Shown piece by piece: positions 1 through 11,735 of a stretch of 64,000 nucleotides of DNA; position 1 is the first letter of the stretch; the number at the start of each line of letters is the position of its first letter. The position numbers were made by a program, and so were the translations under genes. Below the pieces are notes generated by a model. That model was given only the letters and a program-made list of their open reading frames with translations. It was not told where the DNA came from and did not search any database. Source of the stretch: Anadara kagoshimensis (Eukaryota > Mollusca > Bivalvia > Arcoida > Arcidae); the NCBI GenBank assembly GCA_021292105.1, contig CM037861.1:61719566-61783565 (forward strand). The letters are read 5' to 3'.

Positions 1-1240
1 TTCTATGCAATAAACTATACAACAAATCCTATATATAGCATTTTGAAGCATACATCGCCGTGCTGTCTTTATATAATAACAAATGTGGGAGTTTAATGTA
101 CATTAACTTAGCTATTTAATTTGCATTGTAAGAATACATGTATGAAAACACACGTAGGTCCCCAAGTAAAACAAGGTCGATGCATATATCGCAACAATAA
201 TGACGCTTCCTGTGCGCCTCGAGAAAAAGTTATATGATTGTTGCTTCAGTTTATATTCTGTATACAGTAATTAACTAAGAGAAATGCCCCCTGGATATGG
301 ATGTTGAAGAGAAACTTAACACATAAAAATTATAACCGTTATGATAACGCTATACAAATTCTTGTTGTAAACCAGTTATGATAAGCAATAATACCTAACA
401 ATAGGGTTGCAGTTTTAGCCACTCGAAGTGATGATTCATGTTTAAAAAATTTAATAAACACCGCAAATCTTGGATTTGTATTGCACTGATTTGTTTCATT
501 GATAATTTTTGTCGAAATTCACAACATAATCTGCAGAAAAAATGAGATACCTTACGGAAACTACTTGTGTGCCAATTATCGCAATTTTTTATACAAAGAA
601 AAACAATTCATGGAATACCAAACAAGATATATAGAAAGTTTAAACAAAACATCTCCATACTTTGGTCACATTTTAATGTAAATAACCATGAATTTGAAAA
701 ATACGTCACTATAATTTAACACAGAGAAATAATGTATGCCGAAACCATACATCTTAAATATCTTGATTTGGATCTTACAATCACAAACAATTATATTATT
801 TAAAATGCACTGGAACGACTTTGGTTTTCTAATTGTTAACTTTGTTTGGTTTGATTACCATTATATTAGAGATCCTTACTATGGCATCGACATTTGTTAA
901 TTTGTATGGTTTCTTCTTTTGACGGTTTTTACTCCAGATACAAACTCGGTGAATCGAACAGGGAATCTCATACAATTCTATATGTTATTGTAATCGTGAT
1001 TAATAGATCAATAGATTTGGTAAGTGTCTCAAAAATATAAAGATCTTCTGTTAAAACTAAATGATGTTTCCTTTCTGTTATCAGTTTATCGAACATCTTA
1101 ATTCTATATTTCAGATTTTGTTCTAAAGCTTCGTATCGGCAAATTGTCAAAAATGGTTGGTAATTTCATGCTTCCTGGTAGAAATTTATCAAAATACATT
1201 TTATACTTTTTACTATATATAGAAGTATGATACAAAATTA
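1..1240. other. No gene recognised; AT-rich unique-looking DNA
   Basis: The only open frames are 60 codons or shorter with no recognisable motif. I see no RNA gene, tandem repeat or terminal inverted repeat. It is probably intergenic or intronic spacer. Confidence 0.5.
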
Positions 1241-1650
1241 ATGTTACATCACAGTCCTTCATTATATGTTAAAGAACTTTTACTTCCTAGAATATTAGTA
1301 GTTTCTTGCACACTGACGAATAACATAACACTGGAGTTTTATTTTACATATTATACCAGTTCTAATTTTACAGTACTAGACAGCCGTTTCGGAATACAAC
1401 TCCTCATCAGTAGTGCTTGGACCAAAATTACGAAACCAAAATTGTTATCAAGATATTTACAAGATACCTAAAAGACCAAAGTAAAGTTTACCAAATTTAA
1501 CTAAGGAAATACTTTGCATGAGGGAGTATACCATTGTTTTTGAGGAATTTCAAATTTTAACTAACAGCCAATTTAGAAAGTAGTATATTTCTGACAATAA
1601 TACACAATTATTGCCTACTGATATTATACCGTGAGCAGCTTGCTTAATGT
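1241..1650 (-). mobile_element. Hammerhead-ribozyme repeat unit (retrozyme or PLE leader), copy 1
   Basis: About 400 bases match the two tandem units at 49.74-50.27 kb, including the stretch around ATACTTTGCATGAGG and the later TTATTGCCTACTG. The ribozyme lies on the minus strand at 1368-1422. The shared sequence extends well beyond the ribozyme, so this is a dispersed repeat and not a chance motif. Known carriers of such motifs in animals are Penelope-like elements and small non-coding retrozymes. No protein is encoded. A 76-codon plus-strand frame crosses the unit but reads the antisense of the ribozyme and is not credible. Confidence 0.65.
1368..1422 (-). ncRNA. Type I hammerhead ribozyme, copy 1, intact core
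   Basis: On the minus strand the order is stem I strand (AGCACTA), CTGATGA core, a stem II hairpin GGAG-TTGTA-TTCC, GAAA core, a minimal stem III (ACGG/CTGU type), the cleavage triplet GTC, and the second stem I strand (TAGTACT). Stem I pairs 6 of 7 positions, with one A-C mismatch. Stem II pairs 4 of 4, counting one G-U. All invariant core bases are present. The expected cut follows the C complementary to base 1379. The very short stem III is like newt, PLE and retrozyme hammerheads, which often act as dimers. Activity is inferred. Confidence 0.75.
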
Positions 1651-1727
1651 TTCCATGTGATCCGAATTGTTGATGAAGTACGTTTGAACCGCAATTTAAT
1701 CACTAGGTATTACTTAATCAAGTAAAT

Positions 1728-2056
1728 TGTTGACCAAGGGATGTTGCAAGTTGGGGTTTATTAAGGCCCTCAAAAAGTTGTATGGCCGTCATCACAGTAT
1801 TGTTGATAAGTTTGATGTCCCTGTGTCCAGGATTGTCCTGGCTCTATTTGACGTCCCATAGTTCCATGTGCCTTTCACAGAATTTTGATTACACACGTGA
1901 CGAGTGTAACTAGCTAAACAGGAGGTGCATACCCTTCTGGAGCACCCGGCCTCGCCTTCCCTGGTGGGGATTCGCGTGTCTGGCCTGACTTGTCAGTTCG
2001 AGAGTTTTTACTTAGCTTCTGGATTGTCATTCAGATATGGATTGGTATGTTTGATT
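1728..2056 (+). mobile_element. PLE 3' end, 5'-truncated copy
   Basis: The copy begins in the last ~50 codons of the PLE reverse transcriptase reading frame (matching the KFYGRHHSIVDKFDVS region of other copies, with substitutions) and runs through the stop and the full 3' untranslated region to the TATGTTTG terminus. The same end recurs about twenty times in the window. The 5' truncation with a shared 3' end is what target-primed reverse transcription leaves. The outer 3'UTR stem survives with a T-G wobble replacing a T-A pair. Confidence 0.75.
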
Positions 2057-2641
2057 AAAAACGGACTACTTTAACAATAACCTAATGGCTCGTTAAAATG
2101 CGATAACTAATATTCAACCCACAATTGTCTCATTTCAAATTCTTTTATCTTTTTGTTAAGCATTGAAAACAATTGATGTAGAACAATTGTATTTTATGAT
2201 CTAATGATTTATTACCGTTTCTGAAATAGTGAATGTAAACGAAATGAAAAGAAACCTAATGACTAATTAAAAAGTCCAGGTAACAACTATAACTGTCTTA
2301 TTCATTCTTTCATCTGCAACTGTGTTTTACTAATTATCCGTTTGGGTTTATATTTTTACTGACGAAAAGCATTGAACTTATGTAATTGTTTCCTGCTTTT
2401 TGTGAACTTGTAATAGCTTGTGAAAATCAACGTGAATAGAAACCAATTAGAATGCCATAACGAGTAAGCCATCGAACAAGTTCATTTAATATTTTCTTAT
2501 TTTTTCTAATCTTTTTGCTTATTAAAAACCAACAAAGGAAAAAACGTGATATACATACGTGATAATGTAACAATGCAATAACGAGCATCACGAACATAAT
2601 GTATGTCGGGGGATCTCCGGGAGAAATCAGCTATATGACTA
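2057..2641. other. No gene recognised; spacer between two PLE ends
   Basis: AT-rich sequence with no credible open frame. It separates two same-strand PLE tails and may be host DNA. Confidence 0.4.
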
Positions 2642-3107
2642 ACGTGATGACTTCATTTTTTCTATTGTCAATTTTCTTTTTCTATGCAGAACTATAACTG
2701 TTCTACTGCTTATGGTGTATTTGTTTCACAATTACGCTATGGTAGAGCTTGCTCATAATATGGCAATGTTTTACAACGAAGTAGGCTGCTTACAAATAAA
2801 TTGTTGACTCGTGTATATTGCAAGCCTAGGCTTATTAAGGAGCTCAAAAGTTTTATGGCCGTCATCACAATACTGTTGGTAAGTATGATGTCTACCCTGG
2901 ATATATATGGCGTCCCTATTGTTCTATGTTCCTTTCATTTCAATTTTGATTACACACGTAGCGGATGTCACTAGCTAAACAAGAGGTGCTCACCTTTATG
3001 GAGACTCTCTTTTGTGGTGGACGCTCACGTGTTTAATTTAATGTGCCAATTTAAGTTTTTACTTTCCTTTCGGTTTGTAATTTGGGAATAGATTCGTATA
3101 TTTGTTT
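2642..3107 (+). mobile_element. PLE 3' end, longer 5'-truncated copy
   Basis: Starts at the conserved RDDFNFSIVNF stretch of the reverse transcriptase C-terminal part and continues through AYGVFVSQLRYGRA, the LLTNKLLTR region, the stop and the 3'UTR. Several indels and stops break the frame. It lies on the same strand as the previous tail, about 0.6 kb downstream. Confidence 0.75.
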
Positions 3108-4719
3108 TTATAAATATATACGCACTTTAGCTGTAATTTAAAGATAACTTGAATACAGAAAATCATCACCCATTTATATATATTTGCGATATAGTCTAGT
3201 TCATACTACATTTTGAAACATTTGCTCTAGATTAACTACTGATAGTAATGCACCTCAGGTGTCTATGTAAAACATAATTTTCACCGATAATTAACCAACT
3301 AAACATGCAACAAAGTAATAGAATGAATACAAAATAAAGGCGTCATAGGACAACTGATTATAAAACTCCAAAATTGAAACAGGCAGTGGATATGATGACC
3401 AAATGAGGTTCTTTTATTTCTTTTATTCATTAAAATCTTTTACTTTAACAACCAAACGTCCAATTATACCTTACTCCTAACAAATCATCCTCAAGTTTTG
3501 AAAATGAGACAATATTCCACCGTTTTCAGTTTTACTAACATGTCAAATGGAACATTAGAGTGCGAGCATTACTGTTCATAAAAAAACAAACATTGATTCC
3601 AAAGCGAAAGGGGTCGTATGAAAAAATTACATGTTTATTGTAATAACAAGATATTATGTCATGCATGGTCATGAGATATGACATGGTCAGAACGAGACTA
3701 GTACTAAACTCGTGGCCAACAAAAGTCATTTAACTATTCCAACACGTAATTCACACACTATACAGTACCCCAAAACTAACAAAATATTTCACGTGTACTT
3801 ACACAAAACAAAACCAAATTACTTGTTCACTAGCACAATTTACATTCACAAATTAATGATGCCAAGTTTGGTTCATCTAAAGGTTGTTTCTAGCGTGAAT
3901 CGTGAATACTGGGGTAATGACACTTAATTATTTCTGATCCATACATAATTATCCATAAATTGTATGACTTCTAACAGAGACTTCAGAATTTTGGTAAAGC
4001 CTCTATTAAGAACAGAAGTTATTAATGGCACGTTTCAGACCTGAGAAAAATTGGCAACCAAGTGGACTTTTGGATAGAAAGCCAATGCATTAATTAAGCG
4101 ATGTGGTCGATAGACTGATTACAGCTGATGTTAGGGACTAACTTGTTTAAAGACATCTAGCAGTTAGGTTCCATGTCATTGAAATCAATTGGTTTCACAA
4201 AAAAAAATATTGAGACTAATTTTTATTACAGAAAAATACTGAAAAAAATGTGTAATTATGTTGAAAGGTTAGTTGGTTGACCATTCGCGAGGGAATAATT
4301 CTTCGGGAGGGTCGGTATAGAGAAAGACAATGTGTATAGTTCATTAACTTCATAGAAGGTTTTGCCAATTTGGGCAATATGTGATAGAATGGTACAGGGT
4401 TTTTTCCTAGAAATAAAAAGAAAAATTAAGCGCTATAACAACAGACATGCGTCCATTTATAAAGAGGAACTTAACCGGTTTCGAAAACATTCCATTTACA
4501 AGATAGAATTTACAATGGGATGAAATTACTACGTATTTACAACCACTTACAGTATCCTTAATTCAAAGATATCCCAACACCTGACATATAATATTTTTAA
4601 ACCGGTAAAATTAAGGGTATTCGGTACCTTTGAATTGTCGTAACTTCTGTATGTGTACGTATGTTACAGAAGAGCTTCACAACCTCCATCCACCTACAAT
4701 ACCTACCACCCTAGCAATT
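3108..4719. other. No gene recognised
   Basis: Open frames of 64 codons (minus, 3535-3729) and 71 codons (plus, 3712-3927) have no recognisable motif and look random. No repeat structure is evident. Confidence 0.45.
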
Positions 4720-4764
4720 TAAGTTAGACACTTCCATCAGGAAAGTGAGACCGGGTGTTCCCGA
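4720..4764 (-). mobile_element. PLE 3' end fragment
   Basis: About 45 bases match the antisense of the conserved 3'UTR block: the GTTAGACAC stretch, then CTTCCA.CAGGAAAGTGAGACCGGGTG. It is a short relic of one inner hairpin. Confidence 0.5.
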
Positions 4765-6075
4765 AATATATTTAAAGTCTCACACATTAAAAATAATGAT
4801 AAGACTTCATAAGAATTTAAATAACCGTGTATTACTTCAGTTTCACTCTTTTTTCACCAAGGTAAATAGATACCAAAGCCGAAACAATATGTCATATATA
4901 TATAAGTATATCGAGGCACCATTAGACAAACATACTAAACATAAACCATACCTATATCTACATCATGGTACACACAAATTTTATCATACTTACTAAAAAG
5001 CAATTATCCGTAAATTCCAAAGAAAAAAAGACATTCCGCTGTCATTAATGTCCAATTAATACGTGATCATTTGGATGGCGGATAATTATATCCAGTTATA
5101 AATTGTACTTTGATGTCCGAGTATACAGTATATAAATGTAAACAACCAAAAATCGATAATTACAACAATGCTTTCGTTTTCTTTTAGGTTTTTCTTTTGA
5201 GATTTTGAATTGATCTTACTAATTACTTGATTATGTTTGCTTTAAAAAAGAAAACAGGATTACTCTCGCATTTCAGAAAGGCATATTGTGCATATCAACT
5301 TTATCATGGTTTCCAAATCGAATGCGATAGATATAGATTATTATATGGCTCTGAAAGCTTTTCATCTTTTTATCATATACTTTTTTTAAATATGTATCTT
5401 TCAATTTTAAGATATTGTACAATATTATAGAAGGGAACAGATAGTTTACAGGTAGTCTTACTTAAAAATGTAGCATGACAATACAAAAACAATTCGTAAG
5501 TGTCGGTAACTACAATCCCATGACTGGTAATGTAACAGCTCGGCAAACCTGTCTCAAGCTATACATTTTGTGTATCTCTGATTTGTAGTTTATTGAGTAA
5601 CAGCTTGTCTAAAAAGTTAAGAAAGACCCTGATAAGAGAAATTGGCCCAGGTGCCGGACTGATATTGATATGGCTTTTAGCCCTAGGGCTGATGTGCTGA
5701 TATGGCTTTTTAGCCCTAAAGCTGATATGGCTTAATTGTCAATGGCAATATCACATATGCAGAAACGCACATATTAATGGGATATATATGATAAATATCT
5801 TTGTATCCTGTGATTCGTTCTTTGTTGATCTGGTTATTGCCACATTTCCATACAATTATACACATAATCTTGCTACCTGTATTTTATTGAACCAGCATGC
5901 TTTTAGTCAAATGAACATGTATATTGGCATGTAGATTCCAGGTCTTTGTTTTTGGAATAGTATAGAAAAAAACCAGAAGACAAGAATTTTTAGTATGACC
6001 TCTAAGCCAGCAGGCTACGGTTTTTGAATAATCATCATTAACGATATTATATCCATCATCAGTAGCCAATGCCAA
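4765..6075. other. No gene recognised; short internal repeat at 5660-5735
   Basis: Mostly unique AT-rich DNA. At 5660-5735 the phrase GCTGATATGGCTTTTTAGCC recurs two to three times in slightly changed form, a small local duplication. Confidence 0.45.
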
Positions 6076-6292
6076 AAATTACGTAAACGTTTTTTGTTTC
6101 GCATGTATTTATTTTCGAGGTATACGGAATTTAGACAAATCCGCGAAGTTAAATTTACGAGCTTTTTTAAATATGCACTTTAACACATTACGCAGAAAAT
6201 AAATTTCGCTCGGTATTAATTTTTGTGCAAAAAAATCAAACAAAATAAGCAAAAAATTGCACATCGTGAAAATAAATACGTTTACAGTAAAT
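6076..6292. mobile_element. Possible foldback/MITE
   Basis: The left side (ACGTAAACG, then TATTTATTTTCG) is matched in inverted orientation on the right (AATAAATACGT then TTACAGTAAATT, near 6262-6292), with an insertion in one arm. The interior has CG-containing words common in AT-rich molluscan foldback elements. Ends are not precise. Confidence 0.35.
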
Positions 6293-6298
6293 TGTTGA

Positions 6299-6342
6299 AC
6301 TCTCTCTCTCTCTCTCTCTTTCTTCCCCTCTCTATCTCTCTC
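6299..6342. repeat. (CT)n microsatellite
   Basis: A run of CT dinucleotides, slightly interrupted after about ten units. Confidence 0.9.
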
Positions 6343-6559
6343 ACGATCGTGACAACATCTTGTCAGCTGCATTGATTATGTCATCAATGGTCAGACAAAA
6401 ATTGCAATTTTCCATTAACTTGAGTAAACAGACGCACAATATGGTAATCAGAAACCATATCATATAATCAGACTGTTTTACATATCTCTTACATACAGAT
6501 TACAATAACAAAAGAAATAGAAATAGAAAATTGAATAAATGGATTTGTTGATGGATATG

Positions 6560-6780
6560 TATAACCAAACAATATTGACCTGTCTGCTTGCCTTTAATTT
6601 AAACATTTACTGTAGACAAGTTCATTTATGTATGGAGAAAAAGATGTTTAGTTCGTTTACACTATGAAAAACATTGTTTATATGTTTAACTGCAAATCTA
6701 GGCACTTCCCATGTATTGTGGAATCATTTATATTTTCTCATCATGAAATGTCAAGGACAGGTCAAAGTTGTTTGCCTATA
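6560..6780. mobile_element. MITE family 2, copy 1
   Basis: Terminal inverted repeats of about 35 bp. The left end contains ATTGACCTGTCTGCTTG and the right end reads GACAGGTCAAAGTTGTTTG inverted. Both ends finish in TATA. The same element occurs at 31148-31406 and again in the duplicated copy near 33489. This copy is 221 bp, shorter and more decayed. It has no coding capacity. Confidence 0.65.
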
Positions 6781-8139
6781 TACATAATACAAGTCATCTC
6801 ACTACATCCATGTGTTACATAGTTTTATATAAGTTGGTAACACTATTGATTTATTGAATTTGTATTAAATAGAAATACAGATTCATGTTAAGTGTATAAA
6901 TTCAGGATATTAAAAAAACTAAAATCTAATCCATCATCTGTGTTCAAGGGTGATCTCTTTTAATAAAAACCCAACTGTTTCACTTGGTCAACGTGTCTAA
7001 ATCAATGCTGCTCATACACGTTTTAGAGCACTGTTATACGTTTTTTTTAGAACGACATATTATAAAAGCGCAATAAATGCTTACTAAGCATTTACAAATC
7101 AAATCATTTCTTGTACAAATGAAAATATATTTTCAAAAATGTCTATCTTTCAAAACATATTCCAGTTAAAACATTTTTTAAACTAAATCTGAAAACTAAA
7201 TTTGAAATGAGTAATTTTGTTAGTTTTCGAGATATTCATAAATTAAGGTGTGATTTTGAAGATTGTATCTTTATTCCAATTGCGTTGATGCGTTTTAGTT
7301 TAAGTACAAAAACAATTGTAAAATTTAAGTTAAGAAAAATCTTAGTGAATAAATGAATCAGTCAGTGCTATTATTGGATAATTCTGGTTAAACTATGAAT
7401 TTCATGACCAGTAACAACACACACATCAAAGATATGATATTATATCTACCGCGCACATAGCACCGGACGAACACATGGTTATATGAACATGATAGAAGTT
7501 TGCAAAAACTTGGGGTGGGGGTAAGGCAATTGAATTTTATCCTGTTTTAAATTGTAATAATCAACCACCTGCGCAAAGAAGCTAAAGAAACTGTGTAGAA
7601 TCCACAGTATGTTCAAGTATAATTTGGGCAATAAGGCACGTAACCATAGAGAGAAATGTCACTGGTTAAATTTCCTTGAGTATCATCGTTTATAATTCGT
7701 ACCAACCTCATATATATAGGAGCCATAAAACTTCATCTGGGGCACATGTCAACGATGTGGCTTCAGTATTTTAACTAAAACATGTTAAAGTTGTCGATTT
7801 AATCAGCTTTAGTTTATCCTTTTCGAAGAAAGGTTATTTAAAATGGCAAACACTACATGATGAAATAAATATAGATTTCAGAAAGGTTGATTTTTTTCAC
7901 AAGTTAAATTGGTATCCAAACATGTCAGATACATCACGTTACAACTGCCAAATGGAAATCAAAGCCATGTTTGATTAGATTCAATTTAAAGATCGTAGTT
8001 GTCATGAGCGACGCCTCACGTTGCAATACGATAAAGCCTTATTTCGTGTATTGAAGATTTAATCAACAGCAACAGGCTTGAAACTGATGATTTACAATAA
8101 GAAAAAGTAATGCTTAAAAATCACCAAAAGTAACTAAAA
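6781..8139. other. No gene recognised
   Basis: AT-rich spacer without credible open frames or clear repeat structure, preceding the pearl-like element. Confidence 0.45.
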
Positions 8140-8221
8140 CAAGAGGCCCATGGGCCTGATACGCTCACCTGATAACTAACGGCTAGCTGATAGATTTAAA
8201 GAACACATAAATACTAAACCC

Positions 8222-9770
8222 CAATGAATTTTTTCTTAACATCATGATAACCATTGTATCAATACCTACAACATTCTAATATATATGCCTATACAAAAAG
8301 TTTATAGTTTTTGAGATAATTAACCATTTTGGTATTGTTTCGCATCTGTGACCTTGACCTTTGAACCCATGACCTTTTTCTATACATTAAAATGATCGCT
8401 GTATCAATACCTACAACATTCTAATATACATGCCTATACAAAAAGTTTATAGTTTTCGAGATAATTAACCATTTCGGTATTGTTTCGCATCTGTGACCTT
8501 CACCTTTGAACCCACGACCTTTTTCTATACATCAAAATGATCGTTGTATCAATACCTACAACATTCTAATATACATGCCTATACAAAAAGTTTATAGTTT
8601 TCGAGATAATTAACCATTTCGGTATTGTTTCACATCTGTGACCTTGACCTTTGAACCCATGACCTTTTTCTATACATCAAAATGAACGTTGTATCAATAC
8701 CTACAACATTCTAATATACATGCCTATACAAAATGTTTATAGTTTTCGAGATAATTAACCATTTTGGTATTGTTTCGCATCTGTGACCTTGACCTTTGAA
8801 CCCATGACCTTTTTCTATACATCAAAATGATCGTTGTATCAATACCTACAACATTCTAATATACATGCCTATACAAAATGTTTATAGTTTTTGAGATAAT
8901 TAACCATTTTGGTATTGTTTCGCATCTGTGACCTTGACCTATGAACCCATGATCTTTTTCTATACATCAAAATGATCGTTGTATCAATACCTACAACATT
9001 CTAATATACATGTCTATACAAAAAGTTTATAGTTTTCGAGATAATTAACCATTTTGGTATTGTTTCGCATCTGTGACCTTGACCTATGAACCCATGATCT
9101 TTTTCTATACATCAAAATGATCGTTGTATCAATACCTACAACATTCTAATATACATGCCTATACAAAAAGTTTATAGTTTTCGAGATAATTAACCATTTC
9201 AGTATTGTTTCACATCTGTCACCTTGACCTTTGAACCCATGACCTTTTTCTATACATCAAAATGATCCTTGTATCGATACCTACAACATTCTAATATACA
9301 TGCCTATACAAAAAGTTTATAGTTTTCGAGATAATTAACCATTTCGGTATTGTTTCACATCTGTGACCTTGACCTTTGAACCCATGACCTTTTTCTATAC
9401 ATCAAAATGAACGTTGTATCAATACCTACAACATTCTAATATACATGCCTATACAAAATGTTTATAGTTTTCGAGATAATTAACCATTTCGGTATTGTTT
9501 CGCATCTGTGACCTTGACCTTTGAACCCATGACCTTTTTCTATACATCAAAATGATCGTTGTATCAATACCTACAACATTCTAATATACATGCCTATACA
9601 AAATGTTTATAGTTTTCGAGATAATTAACCATTTCGGTATTGATTCGCATCTGTGACCTTGACCTTTGAACCCATGACCTTTTTCTATACATCAAAATGA
9701 TCGTTGTATCGATACCTACAACATTCTAATATACATGCCTATACAAAAAGTTTATAGTTTTCGAGATAAT
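8222..9770. repeat. 145 bp tandem repeat, ~10.5 units
   Basis: The word TGTATCAATACC (or TGTATCGATACC) recurs at 8255, 8400, 8545, 8690, 8835, 8980, 9125, 9270, 9415, 9560 and 9705, an exact 145 base period. Units differ by scattered substitutions only. Each full unit carries TGACCTTGACCTTTGAACCC or a near copy plus a further ATGACCT (ATGATCT in two units), that is, three or four AGGTCA-type half-sites on the minus strand. The last unit is partial. Confidence 0.95.
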
Positions 9771-10230
9771 AATTATAATCAGAGGTAAAAAAAAATTAGG
9801 TCACGACCTTCACAATCGACCTTGACCTCATTTTGAAGATACTAACAAGAAGGTGTCAAAACGGAAAACCCCATGTCATTATCTGGTCAAATAGTCAAGT
9901 TATAACAATTTGAAGCTATTTTACGATTTTTTCAAAATTAAACGCAAAAACGCGTAACCTATTTTTTATCCGAATTTCATAAAATGAACAAACTATAGGC
10001 TTAAGACCCTAGAGAAGCCAAATATCACATCAGATTTTTTCTCCAATTAGTACTTTCGGAGAAGAAGATTTTTTAAGATTTTTGCACCCCTAGGTCACCT
10101 TGACCTAGTTATGGTAGCCATAGCAACGCCACGAACAAATCTGAATTGCACCGGCCCATATATACTTCTGACAAAGTTTCATTAAAAACTGTCCAGTAGT
10201 TTCAGAGGAGAAGTCGAAAATAGGTGTTAA

Positions 10231-10275
10231 CGACGCACACACGCACACACGCACACACGCACGCACACACACACG
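10231..10275. repeat. (CACACG)n / (CA)n microsatellite
   Basis: A run of ACGCAC and CACACA words close to the 3' terminus of the pearl-like element, where such elements usually carry a microsatellite. Confidence 0.85.
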
Positions 10276-10290
10276 CTGCGCTATGCCATA

Positions 10291-10321
10291 AGCTCACATG
10301 ACCTTCGGTCAGGTGAGCTAA
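10291..10321 (+). other. Helentron 3' terminal hairpin and CTAA end
   Basis: AGCTCAC pairs with GTGAGCT (7 bp), then one A-G mismatch, then TGACC pairs with GGTCA around a TTC loop. The sequence CTAA ends the element. In Helitron-type transposons a hairpin next to a CTRR end marks the transposition terminus. Confidence 0.7.
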
Positions 10322-10379
10322 AAACTGTTGAATACTGGAAAGCAATTTTTAAAATAAAAACTTTAAAAATCTGAAATTG

Positions 10380-11120
10380 AGGTAATTATATTGCAGTTTA
10401 ATTTGAATTTCCATTACGAAATACATTTATTGCAAGCAGTACCGAAAGCTATAAACACTGTTGGGTTTTAGGAAAATCATATTGCAATATAGAAATATGA
10501 CAAATATAAAAAAAAATTCTTGCAATTTCGGATTTTCATCACATCACAGAATCATACATTAAACTAACAAAAATCATTTCAAACAATACTAAAAACAATT
10601 ATAAAAACTGCTCGATAATGTATTGCTTTGGGTTAAACAATTTCATGATAAAAGTTTTTGAAAAAGACGTTAAAGTATTTTTCTTGCAGTTCAATTTCGA
10701 ATCCCATCATGAAATCAAGCTTTTTGCAACGAACGCCAAATAACTGAAAACATTATTCAGTGTTAAAATTTTAAAAATACGTAATCAAATATTTTTTCTT
10801 TCAGTTCTCTGGAGTCGAGTAGTTCATAAAGACGAGAAATAAATTTCTTACAACGAAAATTGATGTTAAGTTTAAATATGTTTTAAAACTAATACAATTA
10901 AATTAGAGTATTTATTTTGCACTTCTCTGGTGCCACGAAGTCAGTTTCAAAATAAAAACATATATGAAGTTTTGTGTCAAGCTTAAGTATGTTTTCGAGC
11001 AATAAAAATAACGCAAATATAATTTTTTTTTGAGGTTGTCGAAAACAGAAAAGTCATTAAACAAACAAAATGAAAAAATAACGAACACTTGTGAGAAGGA
11101 AAACAATAAAAACACTATAA
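10380..11120. repeat. Old diverged tandem repeat, ~110-bp spaced units
   Basis: Phrases such as TTTGCAGTTC, TCTCTGG.GC, AAGTCA and AAGTTTAAATATG recur near 10388, 10680, 10800 and 10912, and again at 11341 beyond a MITE. Identity between units is low, so this is an old array. The minus-strand 67-codon open frame within it is not credible. Confidence 0.45.
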
Positions 11121-11122
11121 AT

Positions 11123-11346
11123 AAAGTGCACTACAGACCTGTCGAAAGTTTAACACAAAGCTTAACGAATTAATATGGAAACAAAAGCTCTTGTTGTTAC
11201 CTACATTTCGGCATCTTTTCGACAGTTATCAATCTCAAGGCAGTTTTTTTTACACCACTAGCTATCCATTTTTCAGCCACTGAACAGCCAAGTTTCGAAT
11301 CCTTTTCGCGAGCTCGGTGTTTAAATTTCGACAGGTCTGCTCTGTA
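11123..11346 (+). mobile_element. MITE family 1 (CAGTACAGACC ends), copy 1
   Basis: The left end reads TACAGACCTGTCGAAAGTTT from 11131, with a few degenerate bases outside. The right end is the inverted copy (AAATTTCGACAGGTCTG) ending at 11346. It is about 220 bp and non-coding. CAGT-type tips flanked by TA are typical of Tc1/mariner-mobilised MITEs. It splits the diverged tandem array, whose next unit resumes right after 11346. Confidence 0.75.
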
Positions 11347-11524
11347 TTTGTTTTGAAGTTTCTCAGATGCCAAGAAGTCAATAATGGAGAAACATAATTT
11401 TTTAACTAAAATATATGTTAAGTTAAAGTGTATTTTATTGCAAATAAATCCTTGGAAATAGGAAAAGTTGATTGGATAAACTTTGCGTTATGAATACTTA
11501 AAGAACTTAAACACTTAATACGGA

Positions 11525-11735
11525 CAATGCAGATCTGTCGAAAGTTTAACACTGAGCCCACGGGAAGGAGTTGAAGCTATACAGCCGATTTGTCAAGACA
11601 CAGAGAGTTAGAGATCGAAAAGACATAAATACTAGCAGGTGAAACGCTGTCGAGATCTATGGCTAACGAGACATCGAAATTACTCTGCACTATCTCGTCA
11701 GTCTGGTGTTAAGGTTTCGACAGGTCTGTACTGTA
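11525..11735 (+). mobile_element. MITE family 1, copy 2
   Basis: Left end GCAGATCTGTCGAAAGTTTA and right end TTTCGACAGGTCTGTACTGTA are inverted copies. Its interior (GAGATCTATGGCTAACGAGA...) resembles the other copies. Non-coding. Confidence 0.8.

Larger units (their letters stand above)
8140..10324 (+). mobile_element. Pearl-like non-autonomous Helentron (HINE), complete
   Basis: The 5' end has a perfect 14 bp palindrome (AGGCCCATGGGCCT, 8144-8157) followed by GCTCACCTGA (8163-8172). The 3' end has the inverted partner TCAGGTGAGC (10309-10318) inside a strong hairpin and finishes in CTAA. Between them lie a 145 bp tandem core (8222-9770), a ~450 bp single-copy part with further TGACC words, and a CACACG microsatellite (10231-10275) just before the 3' hairpin. 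This order of subterminal inverted repeat, tandem core, microsatellite and 3' hairpin is that of bivalve pearl elements, which are assigned to the Helentron/Helitron group. It encodes no protein and would need a Rep-helicase supplied in trans. Family assignment is from knowledge and the architecture is seen directly. Confidence 0.75.

Noticed and set aside
3535..3927. Divergent pair of small frames
   Set aside because: No motif and no sign of exon structure; probably chance.
5660..5735. CTGATGTGCTGATATGG stretch as a further hammerhead
   Set aside because: No GAAA or cleavage triplet in the required order and no stem I; only a local duplication.
8222..9770. Regularly spaced repeats suggestive of a CRISPR array
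   Set aside because: The whole 145 bp unit is repeated, with no unique spacers, and it sits inside a eukaryotic transposon.
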